Assembly: GCF_003031585.1 (NCBI RefSeq) | Contig: NZ_PWAA01000022.1 | Location: 62,001 to 126,000, forward strand | Length of the DNA stretch: 64,000 nucleotides | Source: Thalassobius sp. I31.1 | Lineage (GTDB): Bacteria > Pseudomonadota > Alphaproteobacteria > Rhodobacterales > Rhodobacteraceae | Direction: 5' to 3' | Part shown: one piece after another, positions 18,749 to 26,886 of the stretch | How the letters are laid out: every line of letters begins with the position of its first letter | Numbering within the stretch: the stretch's first letter is position 1 | The notes under the pieces: generated by a model | Databases searched by the model: none | The model's input: only the letters and a program-made list of their open reading frames with translations | Told to the model about the DNA's origin: nothing | Position numbers and translations under genes: made by a program

Positions 18749-21362
18749 AGTGAACCACTGCTTCATCCGGCGGGGTTTGGGAGCTTTCTGAAATTCGGTC
18801 ACCGACAACCAGTCCATCCGTTCCGGCGCTGACAGGGATCGTCGCACCATCCAGAATGTCGCCTGAGAGGATCATTTCAGCCAGACGATCCTGCAATGCG
18901 CGCTGGATCACCCGTTTCAGCGGACGTGCGCCAAAGACCGGATCATAGCCTTCGTCTGCAAGCCAGGTTTTTGCTGTTTCGTCCAGCTCCAGGTTGATTT
19001 TGCGTCCCGCCAGACGTTTGCCAAGGCGCGCCAGCTGAATATCAACGATACCGTCCATATCGCCGCGGGCCAGCCGGTCAAAGATGATGGTTTCATCCAG
19101 GCGGTTCAGGAACTCCGGACGGAAATGGGTGCGCACCGCATCCATGACATCGCGTTTGGCATCTGCTGCGTCAGCCCCTTCGGGCAGTTGTGACAGCGCC
19201 TGTGCACCAAGGTTAGATGTCAGGATGATCAGCGTCTGTTTGAAATCAACAGTCCGCCCCTGCCCATCGGTCAGCTGACCGTCATCCAGTACCTGTAGCA
19301 GCACGTTGAACACATCCGGATGCGCTTTTTCGACCTCGTCAAACAGCACCACCTGATAAGGTTTACGCCGCACGGCTTCGGTCAGAACGCCGCCTTCGTC
19401 ATAGCCAACATAGCCGGGAGGGGCGCCAATCAGACGGGAAACGGCATGCTTTTCCATGAACTCGGACATATCAATGCGCACCATCGCGCTGTCGTCATCA
19501 AAGAGGAATTCCGCGACGGCCTTGGTCAGTTCGGTTTTGCCCACACCTGTTGGGCCGAGGAACAGGAAGCTGCCAAGCGGACGCCCTTCATCATTCAGCC
19601 CTGCACGTGCCCGACGCACGGCATTGGAAACGGCCGTGACAGCGGACCGTTGGCCAATCACACGTTTGCCAAGCTCGTCTTCCATACGCAGCAGTTTCTC
19701 ACGTTCGCCTTCCAGCATGCGCGAGGTCGGAATGCCCGTCCAGCGTTCCACCACCTGGGCGATTTGTTCAGGGCGTACGGCCTCGGACACCATTTTGGCG
19801 TCTTCCAGACCTTCGGCTTCGGCCAGTGTTTTCTCAAGCTCAGGGATCACACCATAAGACAGCTCACCCGCACGGGCGAGATTGCCTTCCCGTTTCGCGA
19901 TTTCCAGATCAGCCCGCGCACGATCAAGGTTTTCTTTCATGTCCCGCGCAGAATTCATCTTATCGCGTTCGCCCTGCCATTGTGCCGTCATCTCGGCGGA
20001 CCGTTGTTCCAGATCAGACAGTTCTTTTTCAAGCGTCTTCAGACGATCCTTGCTGGCGACGTCATCTTCCAGACGCAAGGCTTCGGCTTCGATCTGTTTC
20101 TGCAGAATTTCACGATCCAGCGCGTCCAGTTCTTCAGGCTTGCTGTCCACTTCCATCCGCAAACGACTTGCCGCTTCGTCCATCAGATCAATCGCCTTAT
20201 CGGGTAAGAAACGATCTGTGATATAGCGATGCGAAAGCGTCGCCGCAGAGACAAGTGCACTGTCGGAAATTCGCACACCATGGTGCATCTCGTATTTTTC
20301 CTTGATGCCACGCAGGATGGAAATCGTATCGGGAACAGTGGGTTCTTCGACCACGACCGGCTGAAAACGCCGTGCAAGGGCAGCGTCTTTTTCCACGTGT
20401 TTGCGATATTCATCCAGCGTGGTCGCGCCAACGCAGTGCAATTCACCACGCGCCAGAGCGGGCTTAATCAGGTTGGCGGCATCCATCGCGCCGTCACCTT
20501 TACCAGCGCCAACCAGCGTGTGCATTTCATCAATGAACAGGATGATTTCACCGGCAGCCTCTGACACTTCGGTCAGGACAGATTTCAGGCGTTCTTCGAA
20601 CTCACCACGATATTTCGCACCGGCAATCAGTGCGCCCATATCAAGGGACAGAAGCTTTTTGTTCGCAATGCTTTCTGGCACGTCGCCATTGATGATCCGC
20701 AGGGCAAGACCTTCGGCAATCGCGGTTTTACCGACGCCGGGTTCCCCGATCAGAACCGGGTTGTTCTTGGTGCGGCGCGACAGAACCTGCATGGTGCGGC
20801 GAATTTCTTCGTCACGGCCAATAATAGGGTCGATTTTACCTTCGCGTGCAGCTTCGGTCAGGTCGCTCGCGTATTTCTTCAGCGCATCATAACCGTCTTC
20901 GGCGCTTGCTGTATCAGCAGTGCGGCCTTTACGGATATCATTGATGGCTTCGTTCAGCTTCTGGGCGGAAACGTTCCCGGCGTCCAATGCCTCTTTCGCT
21001 TTGGATTTCACCAACGCCAGGGCCATCAGAATACGTTCGACAGGTACGAAACTATCACCGGCTTTTGTGGCGATTTTCTCCGCTTCTGCCAGGACTTTAC
21101 CAGTTTGGCTGTCCATATAAACCTGGCCTGCATCGCCCGTGACTTTGGCAATTTTACCCATGGTGACATCAAGGGTGTCCCGCACGCGCTTCGCATCACC
21201 GCCGGCAGCAGTGATCAGGTTTGCGGCCAGACCCTGGTCGTCGTCTAGCAGGGCTTTCAGAAGGTGTTCGGGGCCAAGCCGTTGATGGCTTTCCCGCATA
21301 GTAATCGTCTGGGCCGCCTGCAGAAAACCGCGGGACCGCTCTGTGAACTTTTCGAGGTTCAT
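18747..21362 (-). CDS. clpB: ATP-dependent disaggregase ClpB
   Basis: An 871-residue Hsp100 chaperone that threads proteins out of aggregates together with DnaK. It has the N-terminal double repeat (about 1-145), the first AAA+ module with GEPGVGKTA near 208, a coiled-coil M domain (about 400-530) that defines ClpB against ClpA and ClpC, and the second AAA+ module with GPTGVGKTE near 607. The C-terminal domain is complete. AGGAG lies before the ATG, and an RpoH-type promoter is found 73-100 bases upstream. Confidence 0.98.
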   Translation of the reverse strand: MNLEKFTERSRGFLQAAQTITMRESHQRLGPEHLLKALLDDDQGLAANLITAAGGDAKRVRDTLDVTMGKIAKVTGDAGQVYMDSQTGKVLAEAEKIATKAGDSFVPVERILMALALVKSKAKEALDAGNVSAQKLNEAINDIRKGRTADTASAEDGYDALKKYASDLTEAAREGKIDPIIGRDEEIRRTMQVLSRRTKNNPVLIGEPGVGKTAIAEGLALRIINGDVPESIANKKLLSLDMGALIAGAKYRGEFEERLKSVLTEVSEAAGEIILFIDEMHTLVGAGKGDGAMDAANLIKPALARGELHCVGATTLDEYRKHVEKDAALARRFQPVVVEEPTVPDTISILRGIKEKYEMHHGVRISDSALVSAATLSHRYITDRFLPDKAIDLMDEAASRLRMEVDSKPEELDALDREILQKQIEAEALRLEDDVASKDRLKTLEKELSDLEQRSAEMTAQWQGERDKMNSARDMKENLDRARADLEIAKREGNLARAGELSYGVIPELEKTLAEAEGLEDAKMVSEAVRPEQIAQVVERWTGIPTSRMLEGEREKLLRMEDELGKRVIGQRSAVTAVSNAVRRARAGLNDEGRPLGSFLFLGPTGVGKTELTKAVAEFLFDDDSAMVRIDMSEFMEKHAVSRLIGAPPGYVGYDEGGVLTEAVRRKPYQVVLFDEVEKAHPDVFNVLLQVLDDGQLTDGQGRTVDFKQTLIILTSNLGAQALSQLPEGADAADAKRDVMDAVRTHFRPEFLNRLDETIIFDRLARGDMDGIVDIQLARLGKRLAGRKINLELDETAKTWLADEGYDPVFGARPLKRVIQRALQDRLAEMILSGDILDGATIPVSAGTDGLVVGDRISESSQTPPDEAVVH

Positions 21363-21434
21363 CGTTCTCTCCTTTTAAGCGCTTCGGATGGGTCGCCCAA
21401 TGTCTGGCGCAACCTGCTGAAGCCTCACTCATAA

Positions 21435-21462
21435 AGATGGGACGTTTTGAGAAAAACTCAAG
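21435..21462 (-). promoter_or_regulatory. Heat-shock (RpoH-type) promoter of clpB
   Basis: Read on the minus strand: CTTG at 21462-21459, 17 bases, then CCCATCT at 21441-21435. This fits the alphaproteobacterial RpoH pattern CTTG-N17-CYTATNT with one mismatch, and also the enteric form ending in CCCCATNT. It lies 73 bases before the start codon. Confidence 0.65.
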
Positions 21463-21564
21463 AGCTGGCAGTGAAATCAGATAATGTTCCAATGTGATCC
21501 GGCGTTTAGTGAAATTTTACCATCTGATGGTTGAGTAACAGACAGTTATAAGAACCGGAGCAGA

Positions 21565-21774
21565 ATGATGCAGTTTAACAGTCGGATGCTGAACGCTGAA
21601 TGTATGGCGCGGGAACTCAGGTATGAAGGTTGCATTGAGTTCATATCACTTGATCAGAGAAATCTTGGCGTGCGGATCGCAATAACAGACAGGATATTCT
21701 GGCCTTTTGTAACGATTGGATTTGAAGCCGCAACCGGTCTGTATCCGGCGGCAAATAATGCGGAAGGGTGCTGA
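21565..21774 (+). CDS. Small hypothetical protein 1 (clpB-pyrF interval)
   Basis: A 69-residue predicted protein that I do not recognise. It has no signal peptide; a modestly hydrophobic stretch (IFWPFVTIGFEAATGLYP) lies near residues 44-61. GGAG at 21557-21560 precedes the ATG, and a second ATG one codon on is equally good. The next small gene starts three bases after its stop with its own ribosome site, which favours a real two-gene unit over chance, but codon evidence is limited at this length. Confidence 0.45.
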   Translation: MMQFNSRMLNAECMARELRYEGCIEFISLDQRNLGVRIAITDRIFWPFVTIGFEAATGLYPAANNAEGC

Positions 21775-21777
21775 TCA

Positions 21778-22023
21778 ATGCGGATGGAAATAAACATCAA
21801 ACCGGTGCCGCGGGAAGATCGTGATATAGAAAAGATGCATAAGCGAGAACGGCCACTGCCGCAGGCGGTCAGAGAATTCGTGAAACGATTTGAGAAAATG
21901 CCCTCAAAAAAACAACAGCTCCCCAAGACAAAACTATTTGGAAGGGCAAGGTATCTTGAAGATGTCGGCGCGCACTTTCCCGGGGATCCGCCACAGGTTA
22001 TTCGCCCATCCTCACGGGGGTGA
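21778..22023 (+). CDS. Small hypothetical protein 2, basic (clpB-pyrF interval)
   Basis: An 81-residue, strongly charged protein rich in Lys, Arg, Glu and Pro, with no membrane segment. I do not recognise a family. A ribosome site (AAGGG, about nine bases upstream) precedes the ATG. It may be a nucleic-acid-binding or disordered protein; that is only a composition-based guess. An imperfect hairpin (GCCC-CCTCAC with GTGAGG-GGGC, 22004-22030) overlaps its stop codon and could end the transcript, although there is no T-tract. Confidence 0.5.
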   Translation: MRMEINIKPVPREDRDIEKMHKRERPLPQAVREFVKRFEKMPSKKQQLPKTKLFGRARYLEDVGAHFPGDPPQVIRPSSRG

Positions 22024-22036
22024 GGCGGGCATTGCC

Positions 22037-22065
22037 TTGCCCGATCTGCTTTGAGTCCCTATGAG
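22037..22065 (+). promoter_or_regulatory. Candidate pyrF promoter
   Basis: TTGCCC (22037-22042), a 17-base spacer and TATGAG (22060-22065). The -10 element contains the in-frame ATG at 22061, which argues that translation starts at the later ATG at 22094. Confidence 0.55.
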
Positions 22066-22093
22066 AGGGAAACCTTCAGTAAGGGAGTTTCCT

Positions 22094-22804
22094 ATGTCAG
22101 ATATGCGTGCCTCAGATGATCGATTGATTGTTGCCCTCGATGTTCCGAATGCAATCACCGGAATGGAGGTTGCAGCGCAACTTGGTGATGCCGTCAGTTT
22201 CTACAAAATCGGCCTTGGCATGCTGTCCAATGGTGGCATGGCGCTTGCGAATGAACTGAAGGGTGAATTCGGCAAAAAGATCTTTATGGATCTGAAGCTG
22301 TTCGACATCGGCGCAACCATTGAAAATGCGGTGCGCGGGTTGATGCAGTTTGAACTCGATTTCCTGACAGTTCACGGTGATCCCTATGTGGTGAAAGCCG
22401 CACAGGAAGGCAAAGGCAGCGCGGATACGAAGATTCTGGCGGTGACCATTCTGACATCACTGGACCGCCAGGATCTTGATGGTGCGCTGATCAAACCAGG
22501 CGACATCAAAGATCTGGTGCAGGAACGGGCCGGGAAGGCTTTCCTCGCGGGCGCAGATGGCGTGATTGCCTCCCCGCATGAAGCAACCGTGATCCGCGCA
22601 TTGCCGGAAGCAGAAGGTAAGCTGATCGTAACACCTGGCGTGCGTCCTACGGGCGCGGATGCAGGGGATCAGAAACGCATAACCACGCCAGCCCAGGCGA
22701 TTGCCAATGGTGCGGATCATATTGTTGTCGGTCGTCCGATCTGGCGTGCCGAAGATCCGTGCAAAGCGGCACAGTCGATCGTGGACGAACTGGCGGCTCT
22801 CTGA
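22094..22804 (+). CDS. pyrF: Orotidine 5'-phosphate decarboxylase
   Basis: A 236-residue TIM-barrel enzyme that converts OMP to UMP, the last step of de novo pyrimidine synthesis. The N-terminal LIVALDVPN and the catalytic block FMDLKLFDIGATIENAV (Asp-x-Lys-x2-Asp) are intact. The C-terminal phosphate-binding strands VTPGVRP and IVVGRPIW are present. The start is chosen at 22094 from AAGGGA seven bases upstream and the position of the promoter. It is a single-gene transcript ending at a strong terminator. Confidence 0.97.
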   Translation: MSDMRASDDRLIVALDVPNAITGMEVAAQLGDAVSFYKIGLGMLSNGGMALANELKGEFGKKIFMDLKLFDIGATIENAVRGLMQFELDFLTVHGDPYVVKAAQEGKGSADTKILAVTILTSLDRQDLDGALIKPGDIKDLVQERAGKAFLAGADGVIASPHEATVIRALPEAEGKLIVTPGVRPTGADAGDQKRITTPAQAIANGADHIVVGRPIWRAEDPCKAAQSIVDELAAL

Positions 22805-22828
22805 GCAGAGTTACAGAAATTAGAAAAA

Positions 22829-22858
22829 GGCGGTGCAAAAAATGCACCGCCGTTTTTT
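22829..22858. terminator. Terminator between pyrF and nfeD
   Basis: GGCGGTGCA, a short A-rich loop, TGCACCGCC, then GTTTTTT. An A-run on the left means it can also stop the convergent SPFH-nfeD transcript. Confidence 0.9.
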
Positions 22859-22875
22859 GTTTGTCTTTAATAAAC

Positions 22876-23157
22876 TCAGTCGTTGATATCGTTTTCGATA
22901 ATCTTCGGCTGGTTCTGCCGTTTTCCCATGACCTGCCGCAGGACGATCCATGAGGCAAGCGATGCAAGGGCAAAGATAACCATGGTCATCGGAAAGGACG
23001 TGGCCAGCCAATCCCCGACAGGTCCGATTGCGAACAGCAGACCAACCAGTGCGGCGCCGCAGGCGAAGCCCAGGAAGATCACCCCGGGGGCCACGACTTC
23101 AAGGATGCCAAGGATCAGAGCGCCTGCGAGCCAGGCCCACCAGGTTGTCCAGATCAT
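22876..23157 (-). CDS. Short NfeD-like membrane protein
   Basis: A 93-residue inner-membrane protein with three or four hydrophobic segments (ILGILEVVAPGVIFLGFACGAALVGLL is the NfeD-type core). It ends after a short charged tail, so the C-terminal OB-fold domain found in most NfeD proteins is missing. It overlaps the SPFH gene by four bases. NfeD proteins act with SPFH/stomatin partners in membrane domain organisation and membrane quality control. Truncation to the membrane part is either a lineage feature or a loss. Confidence 0.85.
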   Translation of the reverse strand: MIWTTWWAWLAGALILGILEVVAPGVIFLGFACGAALVGLLFAIGPVGDWLATSFPMTMVIFALASLASWIVLRQVMGKRQNQPKIIENDIND

Positions 23158-24053
23158 TTTGAGCCACCTTTCAACATGTTGAACGCATCCCCAAAGGCAT
23201 CCAGCGCATTGGACGGCAGAAGAACGGTTTGTTTGCCTGCGCCCTTCGCAACTTCGGACAATGCTTCGACCTGTTTCAGGGCAACCTGATACTGGGCGGC
23301 TTCGATGCCGTTGTCTTTGATGGCTTTTGCCACGACTTCGGTTGCGTAGGCTTCGGCGTCGGCCTGAACACGTCGGGCTTTCGCACCTTGTTCAGCGGCG
23401 TAAAGTTCGGCGTCTGCGTTCAGCTCAACCGCACGTTTGGTGCCTTCAGCCTCAGTCACCTGCGCACGGCGGGCACGTTCAGCGTTCAGCTGCTGCAGCA
23501 TCGCATCGCGTGTTGCCTGGTCCAGGTTTACATCCAGGATTTCCGCACGGGTCACTTCAATGCCCCAGTCGTCAACAGCATCTTCGACCAGAACTTTGAT
23601 CTGCGAAATCAGCTGAGCACGATTTGACTGTACTTCGTCCAGCTCCATTTTACCGATTTCGGCACGTACGATACCTGCAACGGTGGTGGAGATCGCAGCA
23701 TCCACATCGCGGATCCGGTATACTGTGCGCTCTGGTTCGGTAATGCGGTAAAACACAGAGGTTTCGACCTGCACCAACACGTTATCCGAGGTGATCGCAT
23801 CCTGACTGGCATTCGGCAGCTGACGTTCCAGGATCGAGATTTTATGTGCAATGCGGTCCAGGAAAGGCACGATGAAGTTAATGCCAGGCCCCATCACAGA
23901 ACGCAGGCGACCAAACCGTTCAACCACATGTTTTTCCGACTGCGGCACAATGCGCACGCCCAGGAAAATACAGACAATAATAAACAGAGCAAAAAGCAGG
24001 CCAACAACGCCGCCGCCGCCCAGAAGTGAGAAAATATCAGCAATAATATCCAT
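23154..24053 (-). CDS. SPFH/band-7 protein (paraslipin, QmcA-like)
   Basis: A 299-residue membrane-anchored stomatin homologue. One hydrophobic helix (VVGLLFALFIIVCIFLGV) lies near residues 16-33, then comes the band-7 domain with VPQSEKHVVERFGR and the family signature NASQDAITSDNVLVQV. A long coiled coil rich in Ala and Glu follows (about 190-265). These proteins form large membrane-bound rings with proteases or NfeD partners. AAAGGGA lies before the chosen ATG at 24053; an upstream frame extension to 24107 would cross the promoter. Confidence 0.92.
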   Translation of the reverse strand: MDIIADIFSLLGGGGVVGLLFALFIIVCIFLGVRIVPQSEKHVVERFGRLRSVMGPGINFIVPFLDRIAHKISILERQLPNASQDAITSDNVLVQVETSVFYRITEPERTVYRIRDVDAAISTTVAGIVRAEIGKMELDEVQSNRAQLISQIKVLVEDAVDDWGIEVTRAEILDVNLDQATRDAMLQQLNAERARRAQVTEAEGTKRAVELNADAELYAAEQGAKARRVQADAEAYATEVVAKAIKDNGIEAAQYQVALKQVEALSEVAKGAGKQTVLLPSNALDAFGDAFNMLKGGSK

Positions 24054-24076
24054 TTTTGTCCCTTTGTTGTTACTTA

Positions 24077-24108
24077 CTATACATAGGTCACAAAAGCTGA
24101 CCTTCAAG
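24077..24108 (-). promoter_or_regulatory. RpoH-type promoter of the SPFH-nfeD operon
   Basis: On the minus strand CTTG (24108-24105), exactly 17 bases, then CCTATGT (24087-24081). This matches the alphaproteobacterial RpoH consensus CTTG-N17-CYTATNT at every fixed position. It is 24 bases upstream of the start codon. Confidence 0.65.
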
Positions 24109-24129
24109 GGTCGCCCAGTGTAACGCAGG

Positions 24130-24158
24130 TTGTTCCCGGTCTGTTTTCCACATAAATT
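24130..24158 (+). promoter_or_regulatory. dinB promoter with overlapping LexA-like box
   Basis: TTGTTC (24130-24135), a 17-base spacer and TAAATT (24153-24158). Within it, GTTC at 24132-24135, seven bases, and GTTT at 24143-24146 match seven of eight fixed positions of the alphaproteobacterial LexA box GTTC-N7-GTTC. The predicted transcription start falls at or next to the ATG at 24165. Confidence 0.5.
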
Positions 24159-24164
24159 ACCACC

Positions 24165-25427
24165 ATGCCAGCCCTCTGTCGCGAATGCCTTACGAAATTT
24201 TCTGACCCGCCTGCGGGGTGGCGTTGCCCTGCATGTGGGCGGCCTGCGCTGCTGTCACATCCTGAACTGTTTTCTCTCAGCATTGCGCATATGGATTGTG
24301 ATGCCTTCTATGCGTCGGTTGAAAAGCGCGACAATCCGGACCTGCGCGATAAGCCTGTGATTATTGGTGGTGGGGATCGCGGTGTTGTGTCGACGGCCTG
24401 CTATATTGCCCGCATTCGTGGGGTGCGGTCTGCAATGCCCGCGTTTCAGGCGCGCAAGCTGTGTCCGGATGGGGTGTTCCTGCCGCCACGGATGGAAGCT
24501 TATGCTACGGTATCCAGGCAAGTGCGCACGATGATGGATGAACTGACGCCAAAGGTCGAACCACTGTCACTGGACGAAGCCTTTATGGATCTTTCCGGTA
24601 CGGAACGCCTGCATGGTGTGCCGCCTGCGGTGATGCTTGCGCGGCTGGTGAAGCGGATGAAAGATGAACTGGGGATCACGGGTTCCATTGGTTTGTCTCA
24701 TAACAAATATCTGGCGAAAGTGGCTTCGGATCTGGATAAACCGCGTGGGTATTCGATCATCGGGAAAGGGGAAACTGCGGATTTTCTGGCAGGCAAACCT
24801 GTGCGCCTGATCTGGGGGATTGGTCCTGCCGGGCAGCAATCGCTTGAAAAGGCCGGGGTGCGGACTTTCGACGATCTGTTACGCTGGGAAAAAGAAGATC
24901 TTGTTGCCCGCTTCGGTTCTATGGGGGAACGGCTATATCACCTTGCCCGCGGTGAAGATTATCGCAGGGTGTCTGCGAATGATCCGGTGAAAAGTATTTC
25001 AAAAGAAACCACGCTTTTGAAAGACAGCAGCAATATTGACCTGCTGGATGGTCATCTGTGGCGGTTGTCTGAACAGGTTGCAGACCGGGCCAAGGCAAAG
25101 AACTATGCAGGTCGTGTTGTGACGCTGAAACTAAAGCGTGCAAATTTCTCTGCGTTGACGCGTCGCGTGACCCTGCCGGGTGCAACACAGCTGTCTGACC
25201 GGATTTACCGGACATCGCGTGCCTTGTTTGATCAGGTCGTTGATGAGGGGCCTTTTCGGCTCATAGGGGTTGGCATCAGTGATCTCGTGCCGGCGGAAGG
25301 GGCTGATCAGTTTGCGGATCTCCTGGATCCGGATGCCGGGCAGCGCGAAAAAGTGGAACGTGCGTCGGATGCAATCCGTGCGCGTTTCGGCAAGGATGCG
25401 ATTCGCAAGGGGCGATCTCTGAACTGA
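24165..25427 (+). CDS. dinB: DNA polymerase IV with N-terminal zinc-ribbon-like extension
   Basis: A 420-residue Y-family translesion polymerase. The catalytic Asp lies in MDCDAFYASVE near 43-53 and the second acidic pair in SLDEAFMDL. The thumb and little-finger domains are complete. Ahead of the polymerase, about 35 residues carry C-x2-C (5 and 8) and C-x2-C (21 and 24), a zinc-ribbon-like arrangement absent from E. coli DinB. No ribosome-binding site precedes the ATG, in line with a leaderless mRNA. The LexA-like box suggests SOS control. Its stop lies one base from the convergent amidohydrolase stop. Confidence 0.95.
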   Translation: MPALCRECLTKFSDPPAGWRCPACGRPALLSHPELFSLSIAHMDCDAFYASVEKRDNPDLRDKPVIIGGGDRGVVSTACYIARIRGVRSAMPAFQARKLCPDGVFLPPRMEAYATVSRQVRTMMDELTPKVEPLSLDEAFMDLSGTERLHGVPPAVMLARLVKRMKDELGITGSIGLSHNKYLAKVASDLDKPRGYSIIGKGETADFLAGKPVRLIWGIGPAGQQSLEKAGVRTFDDLLRWEKEDLVARFGSMGERLYHLARGEDYRRVSANDPVKSISKETTLLKDSSNIDLLDGHLWRLSEQVADRAKAKNYAGRVVTLKLKRANFSALTRRVTLPGATQLSDRIYRTSRALFDQVVDEGPFRLIGVGISDLVPAEGADQFADLLDPDAGQREKVERASDAIRARFGKDAIRKGRSLN

Positions 25428-25428
25428 T

Positions 25429-26292
25429 TTATTCCGCAGCAAGCAATGACTGATTGCTGCGTCCGATTGCGGTGATCTCTTTGATAATATCGTTTAACGT
25501 CCCGCGGAAGCTTTTGAAATCAGCGTTTGGCTGAATCGTCACTTCATCCATGTAAAGTCTGCGGTCAATCTCGATCTGAAGGGCATGTCGGTGCAGGGAG
25601 GGACGGCCGTAGTGCTGTACGATATATGCGCCCGCGAAGGGCAGATTGTGCGATACGGTGAACCCTTTTGCGCGGAAGGCTTCGGCGACGCGGGTGGTGA
25701 TATGTGGGGCGCAGGATGATCCGAACCGGTCACCAATGACAATGTCAGGGCGTTTCGCGCCTGAATGGGACAAAGAATCCAGCGCTTCATGCGGCATGGA
25801 ATGGCAATCGATCAGGATTGCCCGGTCATAAAGATCCGCTGTTTCTGCCAGCAGGTCACTTAATGCGTTGTGATAAGGGTGCCAGCAGGCGTCCAGGCGA
25901 TGCTGCGCAACAGATTTCTGAAGCTTGCCACGGTAAATGGCCTGGCCTCTTGCAACAACACGCGGAATCACCCCCAGGCCTGACGCCACACGTGGGTTGC
26001 TGCGGGTTTTGGGAACATTATGCAGCAGGGCGCCATCCAGTTCATCGGCGGACCGGTTCAGATCCACATAGGCGCGGGGCGTCCTGCTGTGGATGAAGGG
26101 GGCGCCGAAATCAGCGGCGTCCTGGAAAAGCATATCAACGAAGGCATCTTCAGAGCTGCGAATTGCGTGTTCATCCAGAACGGTTTGTTTCAGAAATTCG
26201 CCAGAATAGCGGCGCCCGGAATGAGGCGAGGCAAAAACCACCGCTGTATCCTGCCGTACGGGCCGGAGAATCTGATAAGGCAACTCTGTCAT
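25429..26292 (-). CDS. N-formylglutamate amidohydrolase family protein
   Basis: A 287-residue zinc-dependent hydrolase. The family pattern is visible: FASPHSGRRYS near 20-30, then RTPRAYVDLNRSADELDG near 72-89 and the metal-site segment LIDCHSMP near 164-171. HutG-type enzymes split N-formylglutamate to formate and glutamate in histidine degradation. No other hut genes are nearby and this subfamily is broad, so the true substrate is uncertain. It is convergent with dinB. Its upstream region also contains the tRNA-Val promoter on the other strand. Confidence 0.88.
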   Translation of the reverse strand: MTELPYQILRPVRQDTAVVFASPHSGRRYSGEFLKQTVLDEHAIRSSEDAFVDMLFQDAADFGAPFIHSRTPRAYVDLNRSADELDGALLHNVPKTRSNPRVASGLGVIPRVVARGQAIYRGKLQKSVAQHRLDACWHPYHNALSDLLAETADLYDRAILIDCHSMPHEALDSLSHSGAKRPDIVIGDRFGSSCAPHITTRVAEAFRAKGFTVSHNLPFAGAYIVQHYGRPSLHRHALQIEIDRRLYMDEVTIQPNADFKSFRGTLNDIIKEITAIGRSNQSLLAAE

Positions 26293-26423
26293 TCTTCAAT
26301 CTGTACCACTATTTACAGATGCGGAAAACTCCTTTGCCAAAAGCTCTTGATCCCCGCTCCGACTCCTTTTATAGACAGCCCACAGACGCGGTCTCATCCG
26401 CGTCCCTTTTGTTTATGCAGTGC

Positions 26424-26452
26424 TTGTCAACGCTGGCAGAAAGGGATAGATG
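26424..26452 (+). promoter_or_regulatory. Candidate promoter of tRNA-Val
   Basis: TTGTCA (26424-26429), a 17-base spacer and TAGATG (26447-26452), ending 13 bases before the mature tRNA 5' end. Confidence 0.6.
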
Positions 26453-26465
26453 GGTCGGCAACGGC

Positions 26466-26540
26466 GGATGATTAGCTCAGCGGTAGAGCACTTCGTTGAC
26501 ATCGAAGGGGTCACTGGTTCGATCCCAGTATCGTCCACCA
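26466..26540 (+). tRNA. tRNA-Val (anticodon GAC)
   Basis: A complete 75-base cloverleaf. The acceptor GGATGAT pairs with ATCGTCC (one G-U), the D stem is GCTC/GAGC, and the anticodon stem CTTCG/CGAAG encloses TTGACAT, giving anticodon GAC, which reads GUC and GUU-type valine codons. The T stem is ACTGG/CCAGT with loop TTCGATC. The 3' CCA is encoded. A small inverted repeat (ATTCCT-cgcc-AGGAAT) starts at its last base. Confidence 0.96.
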
Positions 26541-26568
26541 TTCCTCGCCAGGAATAAAACAGGCACAG

Positions 26569-26587
26569 TCATCGGATGAGCCGATGA
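26569..26587 (+). repeat. Hairpin between tRNA-Val and rpmJ
   Basis: TCATCGG and CCGATGA form a perfect 7-bp stem with a five-base loop, 59 bases before the rpmJ ATG. It has no T-tract, so it is more likely an RNA-processing or leader structure than a terminator. Confidence 0.45.
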
Positions 26588-26646
26588 TGCAGAGATTTAA
26601 CCCGAGGCGCACGTTTCTTGCGCGCCGCGACATGAGGATAAGGCTT

Positions 26647-26772
26647 ATGAAAGTCCGCAACTCGCTCCGCTCGCTCAAGAACCGTCATCGCGATTGCCGC
26701 GTTGTACGCCGTAAGGGCCGTGTTTATGTGATCAACAAAACACAACGCCGGTTCAAAGCCCGTCAGGGATGA
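26647..26772 (+). CDS. rpmJ: 50S ribosomal protein L36, zinc-independent type
   Basis: A 41-residue basic protein. It begins [11 protein letters not shown] and ends QRRFKARQG, like the YkgO-type L36. It has only one Cys, so the zinc-binding C-C-C-H ligand set of classical L36 is absent. The start at 26647 follows GAGGATAAGG. An upstream in-frame extension to 26584 has no family support. It lies 106 bases after the tRNA-Val gene and could share its transcript. Confidence 0.95.
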   Translation: MKVRNSLRSLKNRHRDCRVVRRKGRVYVINKTQRRFKARQG

Positions 26773-26790
26773 GCTGAACCAGCTTAGATT

Positions 26791-26824
26791 AAAAAAGCCG
26801 CTCCTGAACTGGGGCGGTTTTTTT
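26791..26824 (+). terminator. Terminator after rpmJ
   Basis: AAAAAAGCCGCTCC, a six-base loop, GGGGCGG and TTTTTTT: a strong intrinsic terminator. Confidence 0.92.
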
Positions 26825-26846
26825 GTGTCTGATACGTAGCTGTAAG

Positions 26847-26877
26847 AAAACGCCCGGTCTGTAAACCGGGCGTTTTT
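26847..26877. terminator. Second, bidirectional terminator before the outer-membrane gene
   Basis: AAAA, CGCCCGGT, a six-base loop, ACCGGGCG, TTTTT. It is a perfect 8-bp stem and lies ten bases beyond the stop of the convergent minus-strand gene. Confidence 0.9.
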
Positions 26878-26886
26878 ATGCGAATA

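Noticed and set aside
26385-26410. Terminator-like hairpin GACGCGG/CCGCGTC followed by CCTTTT
   Set aside because: No gene on the plus strand ends there and the T-run is short; it lies just before the tRNA promoter and may be incidental.
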